Source: Aerobium sp039839275 (GTDB lineage Bacteria; Pseudomonadota; Alphaproteobacteria; Rhizobiales; Rhizobiaceae). Taken from it: a stretch of 64,000 bases of DNA. Both the position numbers and the translations under genes were made by a program. This document shows, piece after piece, positions 23,999 through 32,819 of this stretch. The stretch's first letter is position 1. Each line of letters opens with the position of its first letter. The stretch is taken from the NCBI RefSeq assembly GCF_039839275.1, contig NZ_JBDOQP010000004.1, forward strand, positions 1-64,000, written 5' to 3'. The notes under the pieces are model-generated. The model ran no database searches, was not told the origin of the DNA, and saw only the letters and a list, made by a program, of their open reading frames with translations.

Positions 23999-25293
23999 TG
24001 GTCTCGATCGCTGTCGGCGTGACGATCCTCCTCTTCATTCTGCTGCTGGCGGGAATGCCTGTGGCTTTCACGATGCTGATCACCGGCGCCGTTGGCCTCT
24101 ACGCGACGGGTGGCATCTACCCGTTGATCGGCGTCATCAAGGCGGCGCCTTACGAGCACGTCACCAGCTACACGCTGTCGACGCTGCCGATGTTCGTGCT
24201 GATGGCCGAGTTCCTCACCGCCGGCCGCTTCACGCGGGATCTGTTCACCGCCTCCCACAAATGGCTCGGCCACATGCGCGGCGGCATCGCCTATGCAGCG
24301 GTCGCCGGCGGAGTGATGCTGTCGGCCGTATCCGGCTCAAGCACGGCCGCCGCCGGAACACTGGCCGCGGCCGCCCATCCGGAGATGCGCCGCTACGGAT
24401 ATGACGACAGCTTCTCGACCGGTGCGCTGGCCGTGATCGGCACTCTTGCCATCATGATTCCACCATCGATCGGGCTTGTCCTTTTCGGGGTCTTTACCGA
24501 GACTTCGGTTGGCGCGCTGCTGATGGCTGGCCTGTTGCCAGGCGGCCTGACCGCCATCGGCTACGCCATCACCATCGCGGTCATCGTGCGCCGCGATCCG
24601 AAAGCGGCGCCCACAGTCGCCGAACCGGTGCCGATGCGCGAGAAGATCGCAGGCCTCAAGCCTGTCTGGCCGATCCTGCTGTTGATGGCGCTGATGCTCA
24701 CGGCAATCTATTCGGGAGCAATTACGCCAACGGAAGTCGGCGCCGTCGGCGCGTTGGCCGCTCTCGTCATCGCCGTCGCGATGGGCCGCATGGGGTGGCG
24801 GGAGTTTCTGCAGGCGCTGGCATCGGCAACCCGCAATTCTGCAATGATCCTCGCCATCATCGCGTGTTCGGCCGTTTTCGGCATCTTCCTGACGCTCACC
24901 GGTGTCACGCAGGATCTGCTGATGACGATCCAGGCGGCCGACATCCCGCCCTTCATGGTGCTGATGTGCGTCTTGCTGCTGTTGCTGGTGCTGGGCTTCT
25001 TTCTCGACCAGCTTGCCATCCTCGTCCTCACCCTGCCCCTCACATTCCCGCTTCTCTCCGGTCTCGGCTTCGAGCCGGTGTGGCTGGGCATCCTGTTCGT
25101 GAAGGCGGCGGAGATCGGGCTCATCACGCCGCCAATGGGCATCAACGTCTTCGTGGTCGCGAGCACGACGAAAGTGCCTGTCGGCAAGGTGTTTCGTGGC
25201 GTCTGGCCGTTCGTGCTCGTCGAACTGCTCATCCTCGCCATACTCGTCGCCTTCCCCGCGATTTCGCTCTGGCTGCCGGGACAGATGCGATGA
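23998..25293 (+). CDS. TRAP transporter large permease (DctM family), first system
   Basis: This 431-residue permease has about twelve hydrophobic segments. DctM landmarks include GMPVAFTMLITGAVGLY near the N-terminus, SGSSTAAAGTLAAAAHPEM in the first half, and ITPPMGINVFVV in the last fifth. It drives sodium-coupled uptake with the DctQ and DctP partners. It overlaps DctQ by one base and the CoA-transferase gene by four (ATGA), which ties import directly to CoA activation. Confidence 0.93.
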   Translation: MVSIAVGVTILLFILLLAGMPVAFTMLITGAVGLYATGGIYPLIGVIKAAPYEHVTSYTLSTLPMFVLMAEFLTAGRFTRDLFTASHKWLGHMRGGIAYAAVAGGVMLSAVSGSSTAAAGTLAAAAHPEMRRYGYDDSFSTGALAVIGTLAIMIPPSIGLVLFGVFTETSVGALLMAGLLPGGLTAIGYAITIAVIVRRDPKAAPTVAEPVPMREKIAGLKPVWPILLLMALMLTAIYSGAITPTEVGAVGALAALVIAVAMGRMGWREFLQALASATRNSAMILAIIACSAVFGIFLTLTGVTQDLLMTIQAADIPPFMVLMCVLLLLLVLGFFLDQLAILVLTLPLTFPLLSGLGFEPVWLGILFVKAAEIGLITPPMGINVFVVASTTKVPVGKVFRGVWPFVLVELLILAILVAFPAISLWLPGQMR

Positions 25294-26435
25294 CCGGCAT
25301 GCTGCTGGAGGGCGTCAAGGTCATCGAACTAGGCCAGAATCTTGCCGGGCCGTTTGCCGGCGAAATCCTTGCCGACCTCGGCGCCACGGTGGTCAAGGTG
25401 GAAAAGCCGGAGGGCGGGGACGACGCGCGCCGCTGGGGACCGCCGGTCTCGGACGACGCCTCCGCCGCCTTCCACGCCATGAACCGCAACAAGCTCTCGG
25501 TGGTGCTCGACCTCACGATTGCGGAAGACCGGCAAAAGCTGGAGCGCTTGATCGCGGAGAGCGACATGCTGATCCACAATCTGCGGCCGGGCGTCATGCA
25601 CAGGCTGGGGCTTGGACCGGCGGAGACCACGGCCCGCCACCCGCGCCTGATCTATTGCGACATGGGGGCTTTCGGGCATGTCGGGCCGCTCAAGGACCGT
25701 CCGGGCTACGAACCCCTGATGCAAGCCTTTTCCGGGCTGATCAGTGCCAATGGGCACCCCGATGGGCCACCCGCGCGATTGGGCGCCTCGGTGGTCGATC
25801 TCGGGACCGGCATGTGGACCGTGATCGGTGCGCTCGCCGCCCTGTTCCGCCGAGGCACCACCGGCACGGGCTGCGTGATCAACACGTCACTGTTCGAGAC
25901 GGCGCTTCTATGGTGCGGCTTCCATCTCGTCACCTATATGACCGGGGGAGGTTTGCCCGTTCGCCACGGCACCGGCCATCCCCTCCTGGTGCCCTACCAG
26001 GCGTTCGAGACGGCCAACGGGCCGCTGGTCATCGCCGCCGGAAACGATCGGCTGTTCAAGCGCCTCGCAGAGGTTCTCGGCCACCCGGAATGGGGCACGG
26101 ACCCGCGCTTCCTCACCAACGAGGACCGCAGCCGCAACCGCGACGTCCTGCTTCCGATGGTCGCCGAAGCGGTAGCCGGGTGCACGAAGGAAGACCTCTC
26201 GGAGAGGCTGGAGGCAGCCGGCATGCCCTGCGCGCCCATCCACACGGTCGACGAGGTGCTGGCCCATCCCCAGACGCAGGCGCTTGAAATCCTTCAGCAG
26301 GCGCCGGGCATGGACCTTCGCCTTGTCGGCATGCCGATCTCCTTTGACGGAGAGCGGCCCGCCCACCGCAAGAACGCGCCGGCGCTCGGAGAAGACACGG
26401 ACGACATCTTCCGTGTCTCCAAAAAGGGTCAGTAG
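25290..26435 (+). CDS. Class III CoA-transferase (CaiB/BaiF family), first copy
   Basis: This 381-residue enzyme moves CoA from a donor thioester to a carboxylate. The N-terminal FAGEILADLGATVVKVEKPEGGDDARRWGP and NRNKLSVVLDL are family hallmarks. The catalytic Asp is very probably the one in ASVVDLGTGM, and the RRGTTGTGCVINTSLFETAL segment follows it. The start at 25290 overlaps the DctM stop by four bases. As last gene of the TetR operon it probably activates the acid brought in by the TRAP system. It runs seven bases into the convergent acyl-CoA dehydrogenase gene. Confidence 0.92.
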   Translation: MTGMLLEGVKVIELGQNLAGPFAGEILADLGATVVKVEKPEGGDDARRWGPPVSDDASAAFHAMNRNKLSVVLDLTIAEDRQKLERLIAESDMLIHNLRPGVMHRLGLGPAETTARHPRLIYCDMGAFGHVGPLKDRPGYEPLMQAFSGLISANGHPDGPPARLGASVVDLGTGMWTVIGALAALFRRGTTGTGCVINTSLFETALLWCGFHLVTYMTGGGLPVRHGTGHPLLVPYQAFETANGPLVIAAGNDRLFKRLAEVLGHPEWGTDPRFLTNEDRSRNRDVLLPMVAEAVAGCTKEDLSERLEAAGMPCAPIHTVDEVLAHPQTQALEILQQAPGMDLRLVGMPISFDGERPAHRKNAPALGEDTDDIFRVSKKGQ

Positions 26436-27589
26436 GATTTCGGCAGGCCCAGCGCCCGCTCCGCGACGTGGCAGAGGATGAGTTCCTCGCTCACCGGCGC
26501 GATGAAGTTGAGAATGCTTTCCCGGAAATAGCGCTCGACATGGTACTCCCTGGCGAAGCCGAAGCCCCCATGCGTGCGCACCGCGCGAAACGCCGCGTCG
26601 AACGATGCCTGGCTGGCGAGGTACTTGGCGCTGTTGGCTTCCAGTCCGCACGGCTGGCCGCTGTCGTAAAGCCACGCGGCCTTGAACAGCATCAGTTCCG
26701 CCGCCTGCAGGCGCATCCAGATGTCTGCGAGCGGATGCTGGATTGCCTGGTTCTTGCCGATCGGACGGCCAAATACCACGCGTTCGTTCGCATAGGCGGC
26801 GGCCTTCTCCAGAACCGCCTGCCCCGCCCCGATGGCGCTTGCCGCCGCAACGATGCGCTCGGCATTGAGACCATGGAGCAGCACGCGAAACCCCTCGCCC
26901 TCGCCTCCGATGCGATCCTGCTCCGGCACCTCCAGCCCATCAATGAAGATCGCATTCGAATCCACCGCCTTGCGCGCCATCTTCTCGATCTCCCGAACCT
27001 CGATCCGGTCGCGGTCGAAGCGGGTATAGAAGACAGTGATGCCATCCGTGGGTTTGGCGCAGTCCGCCAGCGGCGTTGTCCGCGTCAACAGAAGGATGCG
27101 GTCGGCTTCCTGCGCCGTCGATGTCCACACCTTGCGGCCATTGACCACATAACCGTTGCCCTTGCGCGTCGCGAAGGTCGTGATGTGCGTGGTGTCGAGC
27201 CCGGCGTCAGGTTCGGTCACCCCGAAGCAGGCGCGCTCGTCACCTGCGATCAGCGGCGGAAGCATGCGTTGCTTCTGTTCTTCCGTTCCGAAACCCACGA
27301 CCGGCTGCAGCCCGAAGATGTTGATGTGGACGGACGAGGTCGCGGCGAGACCCAGGCGGCCGATCTCCTTCATCACGATCGCGGCTTCCGTGATACCGAG
27401 GCCCGCGCCGCCATAGGCCTCAGGAGTCGTCACACCGAACCAGCCATTGCGGGCAACTGCCGAGGCGAAATCATGCGGGAACTGGCCATCGCGATCCCGC
27501 TCCAGCCAGTAGGCGTCATCGAAAGGTTCACAGATTCGACGCACTGCCTCCTGGATGGCGCGCTGCTCTTCGCTCAGGACGAAGTCCAT
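26429..27589 (-). CDS. Acyl-CoA dehydrogenase, first copy
   Basis: This 386-residue FAD enzyme forms an alpha,beta double bond in an acyl-CoA. Visible features are MDFVLSEEQRAIQ at the N-terminus, FGVTEPDAGLDTTHITTFA (flavin-binding middle domain) and THGGFGFAREYHVERYFRES near the C-terminus. The Glu used by medium-chain enzymes near the C-terminus is absent (NFIAPVSEEL), but a Glu in LNAERIVAA matches the base position of isovaleryl/long-chain types. The ATG at 27589 has GGGAG eight bases upstream; an ATG five codons earlier is possible. It ends the minus-strand CoA operon after a GntR gene. Confidence 0.9.
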   Translation of the reverse strand: MDFVLSEEQRAIQEAVRRICEPFDDAYWLERDRDGQFPHDFASAVARNGWFGVTTPEAYGGAGLGITEAAIVMKEIGRLGLAATSSVHINIFGLQPVVGFGTEEQKQRMLPPLIAGDERACFGVTEPDAGLDTTHITTFATRKGNGYVVNGRKVWTSTAQEADRILLLTRTTPLADCAKPTDGITVFYTRFDRDRIEVREIEKMARKAVDSNAIFIDGLEVPEQDRIGGEGEGFRVLLHGLNAERIVAAASAIGAGQAVLEKAAAYANERVVFGRPIGKNQAIQHPLADIWMRLQAAELMLFKAAWLYDSGQPCGLEANSAKYLASQASFDAAFRAVRTHGGFGFAREYHVERYFRESILNFIAPVSEELILCHVAERALGLPKSY

Positions 27590-27621
27590 TCTTGGTTCTC
27601 CCATTTCTGCCTTGAAGCCTG

Positions 27622-28416
27622 TCAGCCCTCGTTTTCGGGGCGCACTGTCGGTCGCCAGTCATCTGCTGAGCGCTCGAAGACATTGGCGATGCGACGACGC
27701 AGCAGGAAAAGATCGCTGCGGATAAGGCTGCGATGCGCCATCACCGGTGCCGTGGCACCGACCTCGGTCAACGTCGAGTCGAGTTGAACGATCGGCGTCG
27801 CCAGCGGCACTTCCAGGAGCCTGGCAACCTCGTGCCCGGCGAGATTGACCGTCATCACCTGGTCACCGACGAGATGCACCAGCCCGGTGTGATCGCGCAC
27901 CAGCTGGGCATATAGCCGGGTTGTGTCGAGCCCTTCGGGGATCATCTCGAAATAGCGGCGCGGCATGATGAAATCGACGATCGAATACGGCTTGTCCTCG
28001 AACAGATGCAGCTTGCGGGCGCTGACAAGCGGGCCCTCCGCCTCGGGAATGAAGCGGGCCGGCCCATAGCCACGCGAGCACTCGGCATGGCCGACGATGC
28101 GGATCGAGAACCGTGCGTCGAGGTTGAGCTGGTCGTGGCCCGGCGCCTGCGGGTTGGCGCTGCGTGCCGGCGGCGAGCGCAGGACGTAGGTGCCGCGTCC
28201 TCGCTGGCTGGACAGATAACCTTCCTCCTGCAGGATGCCGATCGCCTGCCTGACTGTTGCGCGCGCCACGCCATAGGATTCCTGAAGCGCTGGAAGCGGT
28301 GGGATTTGGGCGCCGATCGTCCATTCGCCCTGTCCGATCAGGTCGCGGAAAAGGCTCGCCAGCTTTACATAGAGCGGGATGCCGTCGTCCTGGCTGAATG
28401 CGCCGACCCTGTTCAC
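27622..28416 (-). CDS. GntR-family regulator with UTRA domain (HutC-like)
   Basis: This 264-residue regulator has a winged helix at about residues 14-85 (IPLYVKLASLFRDLIGQGEWTIGAQIP.. and ATVRQAIGILQEEGYLSSQRGRGTYV) and a C-terminal UTRA effector domain (about 105-245). The GTG start is supported by GGAGG five bases upstream. It sits 13 bases after the crotonase gene inside a minus-strand operon of CoA-transferase, crotonase, regulator and acyl-CoA dehydrogenase, so it is probably autoregulated from the promoter near 30484-30512. UTRA ligands are often acids or sugars linked to the pathway. Confidence 0.88.
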   Translation of the reverse strand: MNRVGAFSQDDGIPLYVKLASLFRDLIGQGEWTIGAQIPPLPALQESYGVARATVRQAIGILQEEGYLSSQRGRGTYVLRSPPARSANPQAPGHDQLNLDARFSIRIVGHAECSRGYGPARFIPEAEGPLVSARKLHLFEDKPYSIVDFIMPRRYFEMIPEGLDTTRLYAQLVRDHTGLVHLVGDQVMTVNLAGHEVARLLEVPLATPIVQLDSTLTEVGATAPVMAHRSLIRSDLFLLRRRIANVFERSADDWRPTVRPENEG

Positions 28417-28429
28417 CTCAACCTCCGCG

Positions 28430-29197
28430 TCATCGCCCCGAAAAGACCGGAGCGCGGCGTTCGTGCACGGCCCTGATGCCTTCGCGGAAGTCGTCTGTCT
28501 CGAAGTGGATGCGCTGTTCGGCTATCTCGCGCTCGATCGCCGCGCGAACCAGCGCTCCGCGATCTCCCATCAAGGTACGCCGCATCGACTGCACGGCGAT
28601 CGGTGCGTTGGCCGCGATTTCGCCAGCCAGCGCCATCGCCTCGTCGTCCAGGGTGTCGGCCGGCACCACCTTCTCGGCCAATCCGATCTCGAGCGCCTTC
28701 TCGGCGCTCACACGGCGGCCGGTCTGGAGCATGAGCGATGCTGCCTGCAAGCCGACGACGCGCGGCAATGTCGCGGTGATGCCAAATCCGGCATGAATCC
28801 CCAATCGGGCGAAGTTGGCGGAGAACCATGCCTGCTCGCTGGCGATGCGGAAGTCGGCGATAAGCGATACGCCGAGCCCGCCGCCGATCGCAGCACCCTG
28901 TATGGCAGCGACGACAGGCTTCGAGATATCGAAGAGCGCGATGGCGCTGCGGTAGATGCGCATCGCTGCGTCGGCGTCAACACCGTTGCCGTCATCGCCG
29001 AATTGGGCCCCGGCGCAGAAGCTCTTGCCTTCGGCGCGCAGCACGATTGCACGGCAGCTTGAGTCCGCCTCAAAAGCGCTGAAGGCAGACAGCAGCACCT
29101 CGACCGAGCCGCCGTCGAAATAGTTGTGAGGCGGCCGGTTGACGGTGACCACCCCGACATGCCCTTCCAGCCGGGCCGTGACCTGCTCTTCCGCCAT
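28430..29197 (-). CDS. Crotonase-fold enzyme (enoyl-CoA hydratase/isomerase family), third copy
   Basis: This 255-residue enzyme has GKSFCAGAQFGDDG (oxyanion hole) and IQGAAIGGGLGVSLIADFRIAS. The position of the second catalytic acid reads FARLGIHAGFG, without Glu or Asp, so ordinary hydratase chemistry is doubtful; hydrolase, isomerase or lyase activity is possible. It lies two bases after the CoA-transferase stop codon and is clearly co-transcribed with it. It is not closely similar to the two crotonases at 18856 and 21575. Confidence 0.87.
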   Translation of the reverse strand: MAEEQVTARLEGHVGVVTVNRPPHNYFDGGSVEVLLSAFSAFEADSSCRAIVLRAEGKSFCAGAQFGDDGNGVDADAAMRIYRSAIALFDISKPVVAAIQGAAIGGGLGVSLIADFRIASEQAWFSANFARLGIHAGFGITATLPRVVGLQAASLMLQTGRRVSAEKALEIGLAEKVVPADTLDDEAMALAGEIAANAPIAVQSMRRTLMGDRGALVRAAIEREIAEQRIHFETDDFREGIRAVHERRAPVFSGR

Positions 29198-29199
29198 AT

Positions 29200-30432
29200 T
29201 TAGCCGACCTTTCGCGTCGCCTGATCCGGCTGCTCCGAGAAATCGCGGATCACGCCGCGCGCATGCAGCGCCTCGATCTGCTCGTCGGTCAGCCCGACCT
29301 CACGCAGCACCTCCAGCGAATGCTCGCCGATCTCCGGAGGATGCCGGTCCGCGCTGGTCTCGACATCGCGCACGGTGAACGGCGCGCGCATCCAGCGCAG
29401 ACGTCCCTGCGATGGATGATCGTATTCCTCGAACAGCCCGACTGCTTTGAGGTGCGGGTCGTTCTCGAGGTCTTCCATCTGCAACACGGGCGCGGACGGG
29501 ATGTCTAGTTCGTCGAACAAGGCGCGCCATTCCGCCGTCGTCCTGGTCGGCAGGATTTCCTGGGCGGCGATCTGATAGAGCCCGGCAATGTTGTTGGCCA
29601 TCGCGTGCTGGTCGGCCATCAGCGGGCCGTCAAGCACGTCCTGCCTACCGGTTTCGGTCAGGAAACGCCGCCAGTGTTCAAACTTGTAGACGCCATGGAC
29701 GATATAGCCGTCCTTGGTCGGCGCCGGCTGTCGATGTGGGCTCATCACCCGCTTATACCCAAGCCCTGCTTCTGCAGGCACATAGCTGTGACCGTTGAGG
29801 TGCTGGTTGAGCACGACGGTGACGGCAGCCTCGAACATCGGCGTCTCGATATAGCAGCCCTTGCCGGTCGCGCGTTGCCGATGAAGCCCTGCGAGCATCG
29901 CTTGCCCGAGCATCAGCGCGACGACCTTGTCGACGATCGCGAGCGGCAGAAATGTCGGCTTGCCCGATCCGACGCCGTTGACGGCGGCCAGCCCGGAATA
30001 GGCCTGTATGATGTCGTCGAAGGCGGGAAAATCGGCGTAGGGCCCGTCCTGGCCGAAGCCGATCGCGGCGCAATATACGACCTTCGGATTCAGCGCCTTG
30101 ACGGCATCGTAGCCCAGCCCAAGCCGCTCGATCGCCTTGACGCGCATGTTGTGGACGACGATGTCGGCGTCGCGCAACAGCGCGTTCAGGGTCTCGCGCG
30201 CCTCCGGGTCCTTGAGATCGAGCGATATGCTGCGCTTGTTGCGATTGACCGACATCCATTGGGCGGTCATCCCACGCTTCCGTCCAAGCCCGAGCTGGCG
30301 GTAGTAGTCTCCATCGAGAGATTCGACCTTGATGACATCGGCACCGAAGTCGCCGAGGAACTGGGTCGCATAGGGCGCCATCAGGATATGCCCGATCTCA
30401 ACGACTTTCACGCCGTCCAGGAATTTCATCAT
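29200..30432 (-). CDS. Class III CoA-transferase (CaiB/BaiF family), second copy
   Basis: This 410-residue enzyme has the family start GVKVVEIGHILMAPYATQFLGDFGADVIKVE and the pattern MSVNRNKRSISLDL. The catalytic Asp is probably that in LAIVDKVVALMLGQ, followed by RATGKGCYIETPMFEAAV. It begins a minus-strand unit (CoA-transferase, crotonase, GntR, acyl-CoA dehydrogenase) preceded by GGAGG and a plausible promoter. The upstream TctABC-type transporter reads in the same direction and may supply its acid substrate. Which acid is unknown. Confidence 0.91.
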   Translation of the reverse strand: MMKFLDGVKVVEIGHILMAPYATQFLGDFGADVIKVESLDGDYYRQLGLGRKRGMTAQWMSVNRNKRSISLDLKDPEARETLNALLRDADIVVHNMRVKAIERLGLGYDAVKALNPKVVYCAAIGFGQDGPYADFPAFDDIIQAYSGLAAVNGVGSGKPTFLPLAIVDKVVALMLGQAMLAGLHRQRATGKGCYIETPMFEAAVTVVLNQHLNGHSYVPAEAGLGYKRVMSPHRQPAPTKDGYIVHGVYKFEHWRRFLTETGRQDVLDGPLMADQHAMANNIAGLYQIAAQEILPTRTTAEWRALFDELDIPSAPVLQMEDLENDPHLKAVGLFEEYDHPSQGRLRWMRAPFTVRDVETSADRHPPEIGEHSLEVLREVGLTDEQIEALHARGVIRDFSEQPDQATRKVG

Positions 30433-30483
30433 GAGGCGGCATCCTCCCTCTTACGCTGCACCGTTTACGGCCAAATGATCAAT

Positions 30484-30512
30484 AGTATGTATGACCATAT
30501 GTTTGACGTCAA
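30484..30512 (-). promoter_or_regulatory. Promoter with embedded inverted repeats before the second CoA-transferase operon
   Basis: On the minus strand TTGACG (30512-30507) and CATACT (30489-30484) are 17 bases apart. The -35 box lies in a 10-bp palindrome, TTGACGTCAA (30503-30512), and the spacer holds TATG-GT-CATA (minus strand, 30499-30490). GGTCATAC-like half sites are common for GntR operators, so the GntR/UTRA protein of this operon is the prime candidate. Confidence 0.45.
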
Positions 30513-30574
30513 CGATGCGGGAGAGCTGCCTGGGGAGAACGGACGATCACTACAGCGTGGAGCCGGACATGCGA

Positions 30575-30608
30575 GAGGGGCACGCGGCCCGACGGCCCCG
30601 TGCCCCTC
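30575..30608 (-). terminator. Long hairpin after the TctAB fusion gene
   Basis: GAGGGGCACG (30575-30584) pairs with CGTGCCCCTC (30599-30608), and inside these a GGCC pair closes a CGAC loop with a single C/C mismatch: a 14-bp stem in all. It lies 20 bases after the TctAB stop codon and before the next promoter, so it likely ends the transporter transcript, though no U-run follows. Confidence 0.65.
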
Positions 30609-30627
30609 ACAATGCTTCCCGATTCTG

Positions 30628-32694
30628 TCAGCTCAGTCGCGTGCCCACGTCGACGGCGCCGTCCACCTGTTGAGTGGTCCACCATGTCTCGAGCAGGGAG
30701 TCCGGCCAGTTGATGTGCAGTGACCGATCGAAGATCAGGAATACGAGCAGCGTGAGGCTGGCGGCCAGGGCCAGCGTCAGTCCCCACGATTCGCGCCGTT
30801 CCAGGCGCATGTAGGCGCAGACGAAGATCGGTATCGTGACATAGATTCCGACGACGGCGATCGCGGCGATGAAGAACACGATGTAGCCGAAGAACGTCAG
30901 CAGCCTCCAGGCGACAAGCCGTGGCTCGAGGTCCGAAAAGTCGGACGTGGAATCCATATGAACTTCGTCAGCGCCAGCGCCTTGATGCTGCGCATCGGCC
31001 GTGTGCTGCCGTGTCAGGATCAGCGCGAAGAAGCTGATCGCGCAGCATGTCAATGTGACAGAGCCGGCAAGAAGCGGCCCGATCTTCGCGCTCCAGTCCC
31101 AGGTGGAGGCCACCAAGACCATCGCACCAACTGTTGCGAACACGAGCAGGTAGAACAGGTCTGAAGAGGCGAAACGCGGCGCACCGATCGAGCCGATCGC
31201 GCCCTTCAGACCCCTTGACTGCCGGATACGGCGAACCAGCGGCACGATGAACAGCAGCACGCTCGTGAGCAGCAGCACGACGACAAGCGGTCGCTCCAGC
31301 CACTCGGCTCCATAACGGGAGTTCGAGATGAAGAGGTAGCGCTCCATCAGTCCGCCGAGCACGAAACCCAGGATGAGCGGCGGACGAGGCCAGCGCAGAA
31401 ACTTCATGATGCAGCCGAGCACGACGAAAAAGAGCAGCGCGTAGAGATCGCCCCAGCTCTGCCGCGACTGATAGGCGCCGATGAACACGAAGACCAGAAC
31501 CGCTGGAATGACGAGCGTGTATCGAAGCTGGGCAATCTTGGCGAGTTGCCCTGAAAACAGGATACAGATACCCGCGCCGAGAATGTTTGCCAGCGCCACT
31601 GACCAGATCATCACATAGGTGACGTCGAGGTTCTTGCTCAGCATATCCGGTCCAGGCACCAGCCCGTGGATCAGGAAGACGCTCAGCAGCACCGCCATGG
31701 ATGCCGATCCGGGCACCCCGAAGGCGATCGTCGGCACCAGCGCGCCGGCGGTAAGTGCATTGTTGGCCGATTCCGGCGCGATGACGCCGCGAACGTCGCC
31801 TTTGCCGAATGTCTTTTCGGCGCCCTTGATGGTCTGCAGGGCCCAGCCATAGGCGATCCAGTCGACGACGGCCGAGCCGAGGCCGGGAATGGCGCCGACC
31901 GCCGCGCCGATGCCACCACCGCGCACCGCCAGCCACCAGTGTGTGCAGGCATCCCGGATACCCTGCATCGTGCCCTTCTTGGTATCGTATCCGCTGCTGG
32001 CGATGGAGGCGCGGCGCACGGCGAGATCGGCAAGTTCGGGGATCGCGAACAGGCCGAGCACGATCGGTACGATCGGCAGGCCATCCCACAGATACAGCGT
32101 ATCGAAAGTGTAGCGCAGTGTGCCCGTCTGCGGGTCGGAACCGATCATCGACAGCATGACCCCGATGCCGGCTGCGACCAGCCCGCGCATGGGGGACGTC
32201 CCCGAAAGAACAGCGACCATGGCAAGGCCAAAGACCGCGAATCCGAATAGCTCTGGAGAGGCGATGAAGCGCATCACCGGCCTCAGGATGGGTATAGTCA
32301 GGGCGAGGATCGCGGCGCCGACCAGCCCGCCGATGAGGGAGGCGGTAAACGCCGCGCTCAGCGCGCGGCCGGCCTCGCCCTTCTTGGCCATCGGGTTTCC
32401 GTCCATGACCGTTGCCTGCGCGCCGGCCGTACCTGGCACCCCGAAGAGAACCGCGGGGATCGTGTCGCTGGTTCCAACCACCGCCGACATGCCCAGCAGC
32501 ACGGCGAATGCCGCATAGGGATCCATCGTGAAGGTGTAGGGCAGCAGCAGTGCCATGCCGACGAGGCCGCCGATGCCGGGAATGATGCCAAGTACCAGTC
32601 CCATTAAGACGCCGAGCCCGAGCATGAGCAGGCGGAACGGGTCAGCCAGGGTGTGAAGCGCATCGGCCGCAGCGCCGAGGATGCTGACTTCCAT
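30628..32694 (-). CDS. Tripartite tricarboxylate transporter, TctA-TctB fusion
   Basis: This 688-residue membrane protein is far longer than TctA alone (about 500 residues). Residues ~15-500 are TctA, with GLVLGIIPGIGGLVGMALLLP, GVPGTAGAQATVMDGNPMAKKGEAGRAL and a second GAIPGLGSAVVDW motif. After a charged linker, residues ~515-670 form four more helices like TctB/DUF1468, ending ALAASLTLLVFLIFDRSLHINWP. Normally tctB is a separate small gene between tctC and tctA; here none is found, so its role is fused on. It imports a carboxylate with the TctC receptor encoded upstream. Confidence 0.9.
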   Translation of the reverse strand: MEVSILGAAADALHTLADPFRLLMLGLGVLMGLVLGIIPGIGGLVGMALLLPYTFTMDPYAAFAVLLGMSAVVGTSDTIPAVLFGVPGTAGAQATVMDGNPMAKKGEAGRALSAAFTASLIGGLVGAAILALTIPILRPVMRFIASPELFGFAVFGLAMVAVLSGTSPMRGLVAAGIGVMLSMIGSDPQTGTLRYTFDTLYLWDGLPIVPIVLGLFAIPELADLAVRRASIASSGYDTKKGTMQGIRDACTHWWLAVRGGGIGAAVGAIPGLGSAVVDWIAYGWALQTIKGAEKTFGKGDVRGVIAPESANNALTAGALVPTIAFGVPGSASMAVLLSVFLIHGLVPGPDMLSKNLDVTYVMIWSVALANILGAGICILFSGQLAKIAQLRYTLVIPAVLVFVFIGAYQSRQSWGDLYALLFFVVLGCIMKFLRWPRPPLILGFVLGGLMERYLFISNSRYGAEWLERPLVVVLLLTSVLLFIVPLVRRIRQSRGLKGAIGSIGAPRFASSDLFYLLVFATVGAMVLVASTWDWSAKIGPLLAGSVTLTCCAISFFALILTRQHTADAQHQGAGADEVHMDSTSDFSDLEPRLVAWRLLTFFGYIVFFIAAIAVVGIYVTIPIFVCAYMRLERRESWGLTLALAASLTLLVFLIFDRSLHINWPDSLLETWWTTQQVDGAVDVGTRLS

Positions 32695-32770
32695 TGTCTA
32701 GATTCCTTGCATCATCGAAATGTCGAAAGGATGCTTTGGCGCTCGAGCAACAAGCACGCCGGATCGGCGG

Positions 32771-32799
32771 GAGCGGGGCATCGGATGGATGCCCCGCTC
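32771..32799 (-). terminator. Intercistronic hairpin between TctC and TctAB
   Basis: GAGCGGGGCATC (32771-32782) pairs perfectly with GATGCCCCGCTC (32788-32799) around a 5-base loop, 21 bases after the TctC stop codon on the minus strand. The operon continues 76 bases on. It parallels the hairpins after the other receptor genes and probably sets a higher receptor-to-permease ratio. Confidence 0.68.
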
Positions 32800-32819
32800 G
32801 TCATCAAGCGAAGCCGGTT

